Positions 43,001 to 51,965 of a DNA stretch of 64,000 bases are shown here, one piece after another. The notes beneath the pieces are model-generated. The model ran no database searches and was not told the DNA's origin. It saw only the letters and a program-made list of their open reading frames with translations. Position 1 is the stretch's first letter. Each line of letters starts with the position of its first letter. The DNA comes from Symbiodinium natans (Eukaryota; Sar; Dinophyceae; Suessiales; Symbiodiniaceae), in assembly GCA_905221605.1 (NCBI GenBank), contig CAJNDS010000095.1, positions 62,001-126,000 on the forward strand, read 5' to 3'. The position numbers were made by a program, and so were the translations under genes.

Positions 43001-43322
43001 GTTTGCTGTCTGGGGCGTCTCACTGCGCATTGGCTGAAATTCATGCTGCGAAGGCTTTGGCCGAGGCCCTCAGGATCAACACGACCCTCCAGGAGATCGA
43101 ACTTCTTTACACCACAAGGGGAGATGCGGGAAGGGAGGCGGGGGGGAGGGACCTTGAGGTTGTCCCCCCCTGCTTGTGAGGGCCGCTCCGAGAGCTGCGC
43201 GCCAGGCCCTGGCGAAGCTCCAAGAGGCGAGGCCAGGCCTGAGGATCAGGGACGCGGAGGTGCGATCGAAGGAGGTTTCGTCTGAAGAGGAGGAAGGATC
43301 TGAAGAGGTATATGAAGAGTGA
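34083..43322 (+). CDS. Multi-exon NLR-like gene: HET/TIR-like N-terminus and exon-coded leucine-rich repeats
   Basis: Exon 1 ends at 35054. Its best-supported part (from about 34350) has VSHCWESREHPDP, WLFVDYMSLFQ and PYEERGWCRAELEWSS, a layout like HET/TIR-type signalling domains; similar proteins are, to my knowledge, common in dinoflagellates. Exon 2 is 35118-35288. Exons carrying one LRR each follow: 35676-35789 (end uncertain), 35897-35980, 36102-36185, 36403-36486, 36557-about 36640 (donor unclear), 37372-37461 and 37624-37713. Further LRR exons at 38577-38660, about 39650-39733, 42693-42779 and 43054-43137 and a possible last exon at 43176-43322 may belong to it. Nearly all introns begin GC and end AG before G; exons are phase 0. 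The start codon and the continuity past 37.7 kb are uncertain; the distal part may be pseudogenic. Confidence 0.6.
35055..35117 (+). other. Probable 63-nt GC-AG intron, in frame
   Basis: It interrupts …VIRLQ|AKIYHEK… in the HET-LRR gene. The intron starts GCCTCC after CTGCAG and ends CTCTGCAG before GC. Because 63 is divisible by 3 and it has no stop, the reading frame stays open whether or not it is spliced. Removal restores a helix-like segment; this is inference from the comparison of flanks. Confidence 0.5.
38577..38660 (+). CDS. LRR exon (28 codons)
   Basis: Reads ALAEALKVNTTIREINLRDN then NIGPAGAE, a textbook ribonuclease-inhibitor-type LRR. Acceptor CCGGAG before GCC; donor GC (GCGGAG|GCGGGG). 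Flanked by about 1 kb of repeated intron sequence shared with the copies at 42.7, 60.0 and 60.8 kb. Confidence 0.65.
38745..39440 (+). pseudogene. Possible remnant of a non-LTR retrotransposon
   Basis: This stretch interrupts the repeated intron sequence of the LRR unit. One frame (38813-39169) gives an Ala-rich then Arg/Gln-rich protein (RQRRAERRQRKRQQRREAK) like a basic ORF1 end. A second frame near 39280-39330 reads SLSIATFNAQ, which resembles the first strand of the endonuclease domain of LINE ORF2. The match is short and the ORF ends soon after, so the call is weak. Confidence 0.3.
39650..39733 (+). CDS. LRR exon copy, degenerate 5' edge
   Basis: Reads AEALKVNTALQKINLEFNNI then GPARAE. 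The usual CCGCAG|GCC acceptor is altered to CCGCAAAGCC, so this copy may not be spliced. The GC donor is intact. Confidence 0.45.
39780..40250 (+). repeat. Intron part of the LRR exon-intron repeat unit
   Basis: Shares long stretches with 42055-42330, 42815-43040, 59640-59770, 60170-60560 and 60915-61340, for example GTTCGGGGTCTTCTGACTT and GACGCATTGGCTGAAGTTAA. No coding role. Confidence 0.75.
40451..40643 (+). repeat. 57-bp minisatellite, three copies
   Basis: The unit begins CGCACGGATTGGGAACATGT and contains TAATCATGGTTCGGGCATGG. The first spacing is longer because of a small insertion. The period is a multiple of three, so an open frame repeating WEHVRNHGSGMDALPTRTD runs through it; there is no evidence that it is a gene. 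Confidence 0.85.
40650..42050. other. AT-richer stretch, no gene recognised
   Basis: Pyrimidine-rich between about 40790 and 41100 with several CTTTCTTT runs. ORFs are short and unrelated to known families. Probably intronic or intergenic DNA within the LRR locus. Confidence 0.55.
42055..42692 (+). repeat. LRR exon-intron repeat unit (intron side)
   Basis: Near-copy of 37955-38576 and of 60305-60787. It includes CACTTGTGGTATGTCAAGAG, GAAGCACTTTGAAGGGTGGG and GCTCTTCTCAAGCTTCCGCT, and ends at the acceptor of the LRR exon at 42693. Confidence 0.8.
42693..42779 (+). CDS. LRR exon copy (29 codons)
   Basis: Reads ALAEALKVNKTVQKINLSHN then IKIGDAGVK. Acceptor CCGCAG|GCC and donor AAG|GC are intact. 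It lies in an intron-exon unit repeated at 38, 60.0 and 60.8 kb. Confidence 0.6.
43054..43137 (+). CDS. LRR exon copy (28 codons)
   Basis: Reads ALAEALRINTTLQEIELLYT then TRGDAGRE. Preceded by CTGCGAAG and followed by a GC donor. Only about 275 bp separate it from the previous copy, so the intervening unit is shortened. Confidence 0.55.
43176..43322 (+). CDS. Possible terminal exon with acidic C-terminus
   Basis: One frame reads ARQALAKLQEARPGLRIRDA followed by an acidic Glu-rich tail and a stop at 43320-43322. The Ala/Leu-rich helix and acidic tail would suit the end of an LRR protein. The splice acceptor is unclear, and another frame is also open to 43285, so this is tentative. Confidence 0.35.
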   Translation: MRAAPRAARQALAKLQEARPGLRIRDAEVRSKEVSSEEEEGSEEVYEE

Positions 43323-44560
43323 TGCCCGGCCAGAGGTGGGATCGGCTTTCGATTCTTTCAGTCCCAAAGCAGGGCGGTTCTAGTTGGGTGTTGCAAGGTG
43401 GTTTCGCGGGTTTGGGCTCAGACATCGTGCATCCTAAGCCCAACAGCTCCCCCCGCCTTCCTCAAATGAAAGCCATAGGAAGGCCGAAACACACCATCTC
43501 TATGTTGAAGGCCTCCATAAGGCCAAGGGTGCCAGCGGTGACGGTGAATCCGAGGAACCCTTTCTGATAAAACTCGCCCCCTTTTTGGACGACGCCGTCC
43601 GCGGCTTTTTCCGTAACTCTGCACGCCCCTTGGTTTCACCCGACAGCCAGCCTGCCTCGCTCCTCTGAGTGAAAAATCGGGTCCCGGAGCGCCCTAAGGG
43701 GTCTTCTCGAAAACGCGATCTCCGAGTCGATAGGTTGCCTCCCCGAAACAGAAAAGCAGCTTCAGGTGCCTCAAACAGTTTCCACAAGCATGGCCCTCAA
43801 AGGTACTTGCGGCGCTGTCTTATTCTATATACGGCGTCCTATGGAGAGGAATCATGACGCGCAGCATGGTCCACACTGAAAACACAGAAGTGCAGCAGCT
43901 TCTCATCCGCCGACGCCGCGCCGATGCTGGAAGCGCGCCGTAGCCAATGAGGCTCCAGTTGGGGGCTGCCATATGCAATTATCGAACATATGCAAGCCCA
44001 AAGCCCTCAGCATGTTAGGGCCCCGGGAGCCGTTGGACCCACCCCTTAGCACCCACTTTCCGCTGCGTCTGAGAATGAAGGCGCAGCGGCTTTTGTTTCA
44101 GTCTGGTTTCAGTTGTCCTAGACCCCCGCACCCCTTCAAGAAGCACACAGACCTCATGGCCCAAAGCCCGTGGGCTTCGTGATGGCCCCTCTCTTTCGCG
44201 GTCGCCAGCTGCTCGGCCAGCAAGTGTACAGGTAGCCCAAACGGCCTCAGGGCTGTTGGCCTGGGTTCCTTGCTAACAAAAACCTTACAAAGCTACTGAA
44301 CCCTAACCGTCAACCCTTTAACTCGGCCCCTCTGCACGTATAAGTAGGGAGCTCAACGAAAACCCTGGAGATCCCTGGAGCGAGACACGCCCAACTCTCC
44401 ATGGCTATAATAGTCAGTAGCTCGGGCTTGTTGCTGAAGAGCATGTAGGGTCTCGATCTTCGTGCTTCTGAAAGGATGTTTCCGTAGCTAAACCCAGCTG
44501 CCATGCCCAGAGCACTCGAAGGGGCTGAAAGTGCTACAAAGGTGTTTAGGGTTTGGGTTT
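43323..44560. other. No gene recognised
   Basis: Several ORFs of 60-95 codons lie on both strands between 43.3 and 44.5 kb, none with a domain or splice context that I can support. Confidence 0.5.
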
Positions 44561-44566
44561 CGGGTT

Positions 44567-45318
44567 TGTAGAGCCATGAAGCACACTACTTGCCCAACGC
44601 CTCGCCCTCGGCCCTGAATCCCTAAACCCCAAAAGCCCCAGACAAACCCTCAACCCCCTAAACCCTTAAAAGCCCTTTAAAGCCCTCAACCCTGAACCCC
44701 CTTGACCCTCTAAAGCCCAAGCCCGAAACTCCTGAAACCCAAAACCCTAAAAACCTTCAACCCTCAACCCTAAACCCTAAACCCTAAACCCTAAACCCTA
44801 AACCCTAACCCTAAACCCTAAAAACCTTCAACCCTAAGCCTAAACCCCAAAAGAACCGAATCACACAAGGACTCCTGAGCCCCTAAACCCTTAAACAGCC
44901 CTCAGCCCCCTATTCCAAACCCTAAACCCTAAACCCTAAGGCCTAAGGCCCAAAACCTAAACCCTAAACCCTAAATCCACGAAACCCTAAGCCCACGAAA
45001 GGTGAGCCTCGCCACAAAGTGCTCCTCACATGGCGTTGCAGCTCACTTCGCAGGGCCAGGAGCGGTGTACCTTTTGGAGAGGTTTAGATGGTGGGTATAG
45101 GGCTTATGGTATCAGGTGTTCAGGGCTTTGGGTGTTAGGGCTTGCGGTTGGGGTTTAGGGTTGGGGTTTAGGGTTGTGGTGGGCTGTGATCAAATCCCTA
45201 CTACACCCTAGAAGTCCGAGAAGCCTTCTAGGGATCAGGCTCAAGGCTACAAGCCCTAATTTCCCCTAAACCCAAGCCCTTAACTCCCTTAACCCTAAGC
45301 CCTAAGCCCTAAACCCTA
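44567..45318. repeat. Interstitial telomere-type repeats (CCCTAAA)
   Basis: The cleanest run is at about 44761-44830 with about eight CCCTAAA units. Degenerate CCCTAAA, CCCTCAA and CCTTAAA follow to 45000 and again at 45240-45318. A reverse-strand run (GGTTTAGGGTTGGGG) is at about 45150-45180. TTTAGGG is the telomere repeat of many algae and plants. Element 2 inserted at the right edge of this tract. Confidence 0.88.
45314..45318 (+). repeat. Target-site duplication of element 2 (left)
   Basis: CCCTA, repeated at 59412-59416. Both copies lie inside CCCTAAA repeats, so part of the match could come from the repeat itself. Confidence 0.8.
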
Positions 45319-45604
45319 TGCGGAGCTGCAGTTTGTATTCAGGAATTGGGTTGGAGGTAGAGAAAAAGGGTCAATGCGCCCGATAATGTTTGGCTCAAGG
45401 ATGGCCCGGACCCATCCGTCTGCAGTTAAAAAGTTAGAACGCCCGGGTTGGGGGTTTGGAGGTAGAAGTCCTTCCCCTTCCCTCTTGGTGGTTCAGGATT
45501 GTGACGCTGTGGGTTGTTCTGTTTTCTGGTTCGTTCTGGGGAATCCATATAGGCAGCTGTTGAGGGTTGATATTGTTCCTTGTCCCCTTTCGGTTGCCCC
45601 CGTA
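45319..45604 (+). repeat. 5' LTR of element 2
   Basis: 286 bp, beginning TGCGGAGCTGCAG and ending GTTGCCCCCGTA (TG...TA, not the usual CA). It contains TTTGGCTCAAG at 45389-45399. Confidence 0.93.
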
Positions 45605-45617
45605 GGTTATGAGCCCA
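45605..45617 (+). promoter_or_regulatory. Primer-binding site of element 2 (initiator tRNA-Met half-molecule type)
   Basis: GGTTATGAGCCCA starts at the first base after the LTR. Its complement TGGGCTCATAACC matches the anticodon arm (anticodon CAU) of initiator tRNA-Met as known in yeast, and differs by one base from the Drosophila Copia site. Priming from an internal tRNA fragment is a known feature of Copia. Confidence 0.82.
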
Positions 45618-45666
45618 AATTAGGTTCCCTGCGGTTTGTGTTTCGGCTTTAGGGTGGTAGGAAGCA

Positions 45667-46530
45667 ATGGCTTCTGGCTGGTTACAGACTGGTTCGGCGT
45701 CGTCGAGTTCCAATGTGAGCGATCAAGGTGAAGGTGGTGCCAAAAGGTCTGTAACGGGTCAAAAAATGGTTCCCAATGTGGAAGCTCTGCAAAGAGAAGC
45801 CGGTGGTGGAAGGACTGGAAGACCAGATGGAAGTGGTTTTGTTACGCCTTCTGAGCAAGCATGGGCTTGGTCTTCGAGCTGCGGAACCTGCTGGATCAAC
45901 GGGAGCGCCAAAGGCAAGCTCCTCTACGTCAAAGATGGTGGAGCAAGGATGCCAGACGGATCTGGCTGGGGATTTTACCCCTGTGTTCAAGCGAGCTCGG
46001 AACAAGGTGAGTGGCGCTGATGCAAGTGGTGATCTGTTGACAGGTGAAGCGGAAGAAACTGCGCCTGTTGCTGCGACAAAAGGCAGTATCCTCTTCGCTG
46101 GGGACGCAGAAGGAGTTGTTCCTGTTGCTATGGTGATGAGTGAGGGAGAAATCCTGGAGTTGGAAGCGGCGAGGATACGGCAGGAGTCAGAAGAGGACTT
46201 ATACGCTGTTGGTGGAGGCGAAGTGCCTCAAGCTGCTGAACTTCAAATCATCGACTGTGATGGGAAGACGTGGGAGCGCCATTTTCATGAGGATGGAAGA
46301 GAATATCTTTACTGCTTGGACACTGGAGATACCCAATGGGTGTTGCTGGAATGGGCACTGTCCCTGTGGGAGAAGGGCCAACACGGGGTACTACATCGTC
46401 CTCATCGCCTACTGAGTCTTTCAGGGCACGACAGGGTAGCTTAGAAAGTGTAAACAGCGGTGTAAATAGTGTACAGAAGGAATTTTTCCCCAAACAGAAT
46501 CGTTTGGGGTTCTCTCCTCAGAAAAAAGTT
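45667..46530 (+). CDS. Element 2 first ORF segment with WW-like motif (frame-shifted)
   Basis: Starts at the first ATG after the primer site (ATGGCTTCTGGCTGG). Three overlapping frames carry the coding style in turn: 45667-about 45780, about 45776-46370 and about 46370-46530. The middle one (222 aa as an isolated ORF) ends with WERHFHEDGREYLYCLDTGD then TQW, which has the paired Trp, central Tyr pair and Thr-x-x-Trp spacing of a WW domain, a binder of proline-rich peptides. Before it is an acidic Ala/Glu-rich region. The coding style stops where the minisatellite begins. The frame changes may be mutations or assembly indels. Confidence 0.5.
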
Positions 46531-47310
46531 GGGCCGCGGTGGCTGGATGGGTGGGCCGCGGCAACGGGGCAGGGCTGCCATTGGGCTCCCTCATGTTTCC
46601 TTTCTGGGCGGGCCGTGGCAACGGGGCTGGGCTCCCATGCTCCTGTGTCGGATGGGTGGGCCGTGGCAATGGGGCTGGGTTCCGATTGGGCTCCCTTCAC
46701 ATGTTTGTGGGGCCGCGGCAACGGGGCTGGGCTCCCTTTGGGCTCCCTGTTTCCTTTCTGTCACGGTGGGCCGCGGCAACGGCCGGGCTCCCATTGGGCT
46801 CCCTTCATGTTTCCTTTCTGGGCTCCTGGGTTGGATGGGTGGGGCAGGTTTTTATTGGGCTCTTTCTTTTCTGGGTTCTGGGGGCTCCCTTCATGCTTCC
46901 TTTCTGGGCTCCTGGGTCGGATGGTTGGGCCCGGACAACCCTTCATGTTTCCTTTTTGACTTTTGGGTCGGATGGGTGGCCGCGGCATGTTTCCTTTCTG
47001 GGCTCCTGGGTCGGATGGGTGGGCCGCGGCAACGGGGCTCCCTTCACGTTTCCTTTCTGGTCTCCTGGGTCCGATGGGGGCCGCGGCAACGGTGGGCCGC
47101 AGCAACGGCCGGGCTCCAATTTAACTCCCTTCATGTTTCCTTTCTGACTTCCTGGGTCGGATGGGTGGGCGCGGCAACGGGTCTGGGCTCCCATTTAGCT
47201 CCCTCTTCCTGTTTGCTTTCTGGGCTCCTGGGTCGGATGGCAATGGGGCTGGGCTTCCATTTTGGGCTCCCTTCATTTTTCCTTTCTGGGCTCCTGGGTC
47301 GGATCGGGCC
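46530..47310 (+). repeat. Irregular minisatellite inside element 2
   Basis: Degenerate copies of a 60-90-bp unit containing CTTCATGTTTCCTTTCTGGG, TCCTGGGTCGGATGGGTGGG and CCGCGGCAACGGGGCTGGGC. About ten units. ORFs of up to 393 codons cross it but only translate the repeat. Confidence 0.9.
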
Positions 47311-47589
47311 GCGGTGCGCTTTCCGCTTGTGGATTTCACAGACCAGGCCTATCAGACCTGCAAACAATTCTGGATTGTTTCCGAGAGGTCAAGTCAAAGT
47401 CTACAGTGTCTACAGCAAGGCAATCCCATCAGGACGCGTGTGGAGTTGGCCCACAGCTTGCATTCGCTCACCAGCGTTTCGCTTCGACTGTCTTAGTGAA
47501 TGTGACACTTTTCGCCTCAGAAAAAAACCCATATGGCTGCAGTGCAGCAGTGTGGCAACAATCCTGACAATCCTGCAATTGAAGGTAGA

Positions 47590-50500
47590 CAGTGTGTTCC
47601 ACAAACGTATACAGCTAGGTATCCTTTCTCGCAATGTGGCAGTGTTGTAACAGTTGCGGGAGAAATGTGCATTTTGCCTGCGCGTGGCGTGTGCGGCAGC
47701 AAGATCCTGTGCAAGAGGCCCTGCGTTCGGTCTGCGGAAACAATCGTCAACGGTTCCGTGTAAAAAAAGCCAATTGTTTCTTTTGTAAAAGCTCATTTAT
47801 GCTTTTTTTCCACAAACGTATCCAGCCAGGTATCCTCTCCCGCAATGCGGCAGTGTTGTAACAGTTGCGGGAGACATGTGCATTTTTCCCGTGCGTGGTG
47901 TGTGCGGCGGCAAGATCCTGTGCAAGTGGCCCTGCGCTCGGTCGGCAAAAAAAATCATCAACGGTTCCGTGTCAAGAAGGTTTTTTGTTTTCTTTGTGAA
48001 GGCTCATTTGTGCTTTTTTCCACAAACGTATGCAGCTAGGTATCCTGTCTCGCAATGCGGCAGTGTCGTTACAGTTGCGGGAGACATGTGCATTTTTCCC
48101 GCGCATGGTGTGTGCGGCAGCAAGATCCTGTGCAAGAAGCCCTGCGTTCGGTCGGCGAAAAAAATCGTCAACGGTTCGTGTACAGAAGGCCCTGTGTTTG
48201 CTTTGTAAACGCTTATTTGTGCTTTTTCCACAAATGTTTGCAGCTAGGTATCCTGTCTCGCAATGCGGCAGTGTTGTAACAGTTGCGGGAGAAATGTGCA
48301 TTTTTCCCGCACGTGGTGTGTGCGGCAGCAAGATCCTGTGCAAGCGGCCCTGCGTTCGGTCGGCGAAAAAAATCGTCAACGGTTCCGTGTCAAGAAGGCC
48401 TTTTGTTTGCTTTGTAAAAGCTCATTTGTGCCTTTTTCTATAAACGTATGCAGCTATAGGTATCCTGTCTCGCAGCAGCAAGATCCTCTGCAGGAGGCCC
48501 TTCGTTTTGTTTGCGGGAACAATGGCCAACGTTTCCGTGTAACAGAGGCTTTTTGTTTGCTTTGTAAAAGCTCATTTGTGCTTTTCCCACAAACGTATGC
48601 AGCTAGGTATCCTGTCTCTCAATGCGGCAGTGTTGTAACAGTTGCGGGAGAAATGTGCATGTTTCCCGCGTGTGTGCGGCGGCAAGATCCTGTGCAAGAG
48701 GCCCTGCGTTCGGTCTGCGGAAAAACTCGTCAACGGTTCCGTGTAAAAAAAGCTAAATTGTTTCTTTTGTAAAAGCTCATTTATGCTTTTTCCACAAACG
48801 TATCCAGCCAGGTATCCTCTCCCGCAATGCGGCACAGTGTTGTAACAGTTGCGGGAGAAATGTGCGTTTTATCCGCGCGTGGTGTGTGCGGCAGCAAGAT
48901 CCTGTGCAAGAGGCCCTGCATTCGGTCTGCGGAAAAACTCGTCAACGGTTCCGTGTCAAGAAGGCTTTTTTGTTTTCTTTGTGAAGGCTCATTTGTGCTT
49001 TTACCACAAACGTATGCAGCTAGGTATCCTGTCTCGCAATGCGGCAGTGTTGTAACAGTTGCGGGAGAAATGTGCATTTTTCCCGCGCGTGGTGTGTGCG
49101 GCAGCAAGATCCTGTGCAAGAGGCCCTGCGTTCGGTCTGCGGAAAAAATCGTCAACGGTTCCGTGTAAAGAAGGCCTTTTGTTTGCTTTGTAAAAGCGCA
49201 TTGTATCCTGTCTGGCAATGCGACAGTGTTGTAGCAGTTGTGGGAGAAATGTGCATTTTTCCCGCGCGTGGTGTGTGCGGCAGCAAGAGCCTGTGCAAGA
49301 GGCCCTGCGTGCGGTTTCCACAAACGTATGCAGCTAGGTATCCTGTCTCGCAATGCGGCCGTTTTGTAACAGTTGCAGGAGAAGTGTGCATTTTTCCCGC
49401 GCGTGGTGTGTGCGGCAGCAAGATCCTGTGCAAGAGGCCCTGCACTCGGTCTGCGGAAAACATCGTGAACGGTTCCGTGTCAAGAAGGCTTTTTGTTTTC
49501 TTTGTGAAGGCTCATTTGTGCTTTTTCCACAAACGTATGCAGCTAGGTATCCTGTCTCGCAATGCGGCAGTGTTGTAACAGTTGCGGGAGAAATGTGCAT
49601 GTTTCCCGCGTGTGTGCGGCGGCAAGATCCTGTGCAAGAGGCCCTGCGTTCGGTCTGCGGAAAAACTCGTCAACGGTTCCGTGTCAAGAAGGCTTTTTGT
49701 TTTCTTTGTAAAGGCTCTTTTATGCTTTTTTGCACAAACGTATCCAGCCATCTATCCTCTCCCGCAATGCGGCACAGTGTTGTAACAGTTGCGGGAGAAA
49801 TGTGCATTTTATCCGCGCGTGGTGTGTGCGGCAGCAAGATCCTGTGCAAGAGGCCCTGCATTCGGTCTGCGGAAAACATCGTCAACGGTCCGTGTCAAGA
49901 AGGTTTTTTTGTATCCTCTCCCGCAATGCGGCAGTGTTGTAACAGTTGCGGGAGAAATGTGCATTTTATCCGCACGTGGTGTGTGTGCGGCAGCAAGATC
50001 CTGTGCAAGAGGCCTTGCGTTCGGTCTGCGGAAAAACTCGTCAACGGTTCCGTGTCAAGAAGGCTTTTTGTTTCTTTTGTAAAAGCTCTTTTATGCTTTT
50101 TTCCACAAACGTATCATGTATCCTCTCCCGCAACGCGGCACAGTGTTGTAACAGTTGCGGGAGAAATGTGCATTTTATCCGCGCGTGGTGTGTGCGGCAG
50201 CAAGATCCTGTGCAAGAGGCCCTGCGTTCGGTCTGCGGAAAAAAACGTCAACGGTTCCGTGTCAAGAAGGCTTTTTGTTTCTTTTGTAAAAGCTCATTTA
50301 TGCTTTTTCCACAAACGTATCCAGCCATGTATCCTCTCCCGCAATGCGGCACAGTGTTGTAACAGTTGCGGGAGAAATGTGCATTTTATCCGCGCGTGGT
50401 GTGTGCGGCAGCAAGATCCTGTGCAAGAGGCCCTGCATTCGGTCTGCGGAAAAAATCGTCAACGGTTCCGTGTCAAGAAGGCTTTTTGTTTTCTTTGTGA

Positions 50501-51800
50501 AGGCTCATTTGTGATGCTTTTTCCACAAACGTATGCAGCTAGGTATCCTGTCTCGCAATGCGGCAGTGTTGTAACAGTTGCGGGAGAAATGTGCATTTTT
50601 CCCGCGCGTGGTGTGTGCGGCAGCAAGATCCTGTGCAAGAGGCCCTGCGTTCGGTCTGCGGAAAAACTCTTCAACGGTTCCGTGTAAAGAAGGCCTTTTG
50701 TTTGCTTTGTGGACGCCCATTTGTGTTTCTCCACACACGTATGCAGCTAGGTATGTAGCAGTTGTGGGAAAAATGCGCATTCTTTGCGTGCATTCTTGCT
50801 GCTGCAACAAGATCCTGTGCAGGAGGTTCTTCACTCGGTCTTCGGAACAATCGTCAATGCTTTCGTGTACAGAAAGCTTGTTGTTTGCCTTCTAAGCCGA
50901 CCAATCCCTTTCTGCTTCTTTTGCCAAGTATTCGCGGCAAAGTTCTCACTTTTTCCCGTGCGACAGCCAGCCGAACCGAATACTAAGCTCATATGCGTTT
51001 TTCCACAAAAGTCTGAAGCAAAGGCCAGGTATCCTGTCTCGCAATGCGGCAATGTTGTAGCAGTTCCGGGAAAATGTACATTGTTTCCGTGCGTGGTTTG
51101 TGCAGCAGCAAGATCCTGTGCGGGAGGAGCCCTTCGTTCGGTCTGCGAAAAAAATCGTCAACAGTTCCATGCGCACAGAGAGCTTGTTTCTTGCCTTGTA
51201 AGCAGACAAATCCCTTCCTGCTTTTTTGGCCAAGCAGTCGCGGCAAAGTTCCCACTTTTTCCCGTGCGACGGCCAACCGAACCGAATACCAAGCTCATTT
51301 GCGGTTTTTCCACAAACCACAAACGTCTGAAGCAAAGGCCAGGTGTCCTGTCGCGCAATGCGGTAATGTTGTAGCAGTTGCGGGAACATGTGTGTTTTTT
51401 TCCGTGCGTGGTTTGTGCGGCAGCAAGATCCTGTGCAGTAGGGTCGTTCGGTCTGCGGAAAAAATTGTCAACGGTTCCGTGGAAAGAGTCTTTTTTGTGT
51501 GCTTTGCAAGCCGACAAGTCCCTTTCTGCTGTGTGTTTGCCAAATATTGGCGGCAAAATTCCCACTTTTTTCCCGAGCCGAATACGAAGCTGACTCGTGC
51601 TTTTTCTACAAACGTCTGCAGCAACGGCCAGGAATCCTGTCTTGCAACGCGGCAACGTTCTAACAATTGCGGGAAAAAATATGTGCTTTTCCGTTTGTGC
51701 GGCAGCAAGATCCTTTGTAGGAGGCCCTTCGGTCGGTCTGCCGACAAAATCGTCAGCGGTTCCGTGTAAAGAGGGCTTTTTGTTTGCTTTGTAAGCCGAC
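47590..51800 (+). repeat. Tandem array of about 200-300-bp units inside element 2
   Basis: Roughly 17-19 copies, most of 200-220 bp, begin near CACAAACGTATGCAGCTAGG (for example 47600, 47811, 48023, 48587, 48793, 49005, 49318, 49528, 49733, 50104, 50309, 50525). Each contains GTAACAGTTGCGGGAGAAAT, GCGGCAGCAAGATCCTGTGC and CGTCAACGGTTCCGTGT. Units become more divergent and longer after 50.7 kb. Plus-strand frames have few stops and give Cys-rich peptides such as CCNSCGRNVHF, and the longest ORF (444 codons) spans six units. Frames rotate between units and two frames look equally open, so I do not call a gene. Confidence 0.93.
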
Positions 51801-51965
51801 AAATTCCTTCCTGCTTCTTTACCATTCTTCTTTCGCATAAAAATTTTGCCGAACGCTTAAACAGTTTTCGCAGCATCTGCTGGCGAAGCCAGATTGGGTT
51901 CCAACGCATTCCATCTTGAGCCGGTATGATTCGATGCGTTCTGTTTGGGGTCTTCGCTGGTGTAA

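Noticed and set aside
43418-43787. Minus-strand ORFs of 73-95 codons
   Set aside because: No domain; they look like antisense readings of non-coding sequence after the LRR region.
46336-47650. ORFs of 207, 393 and 202 codons in the GGGCTCC minisatellite
   Set aside because: Repeat translations; only the first about 60 codons (to about 46530) look like genuine coding continuation.
49353-50687. 444-codon ORF within the element 2 array as a gene
   Set aside because: It crosses six repeat units in rotating frames; the same units in other places contain stops.
47590-51800. Possible CRISPR array
   Set aside because: Units are 200 bp or longer with no unique spacers, and the host is clearly eukaryotic; this is an ordinary tandem repeat.
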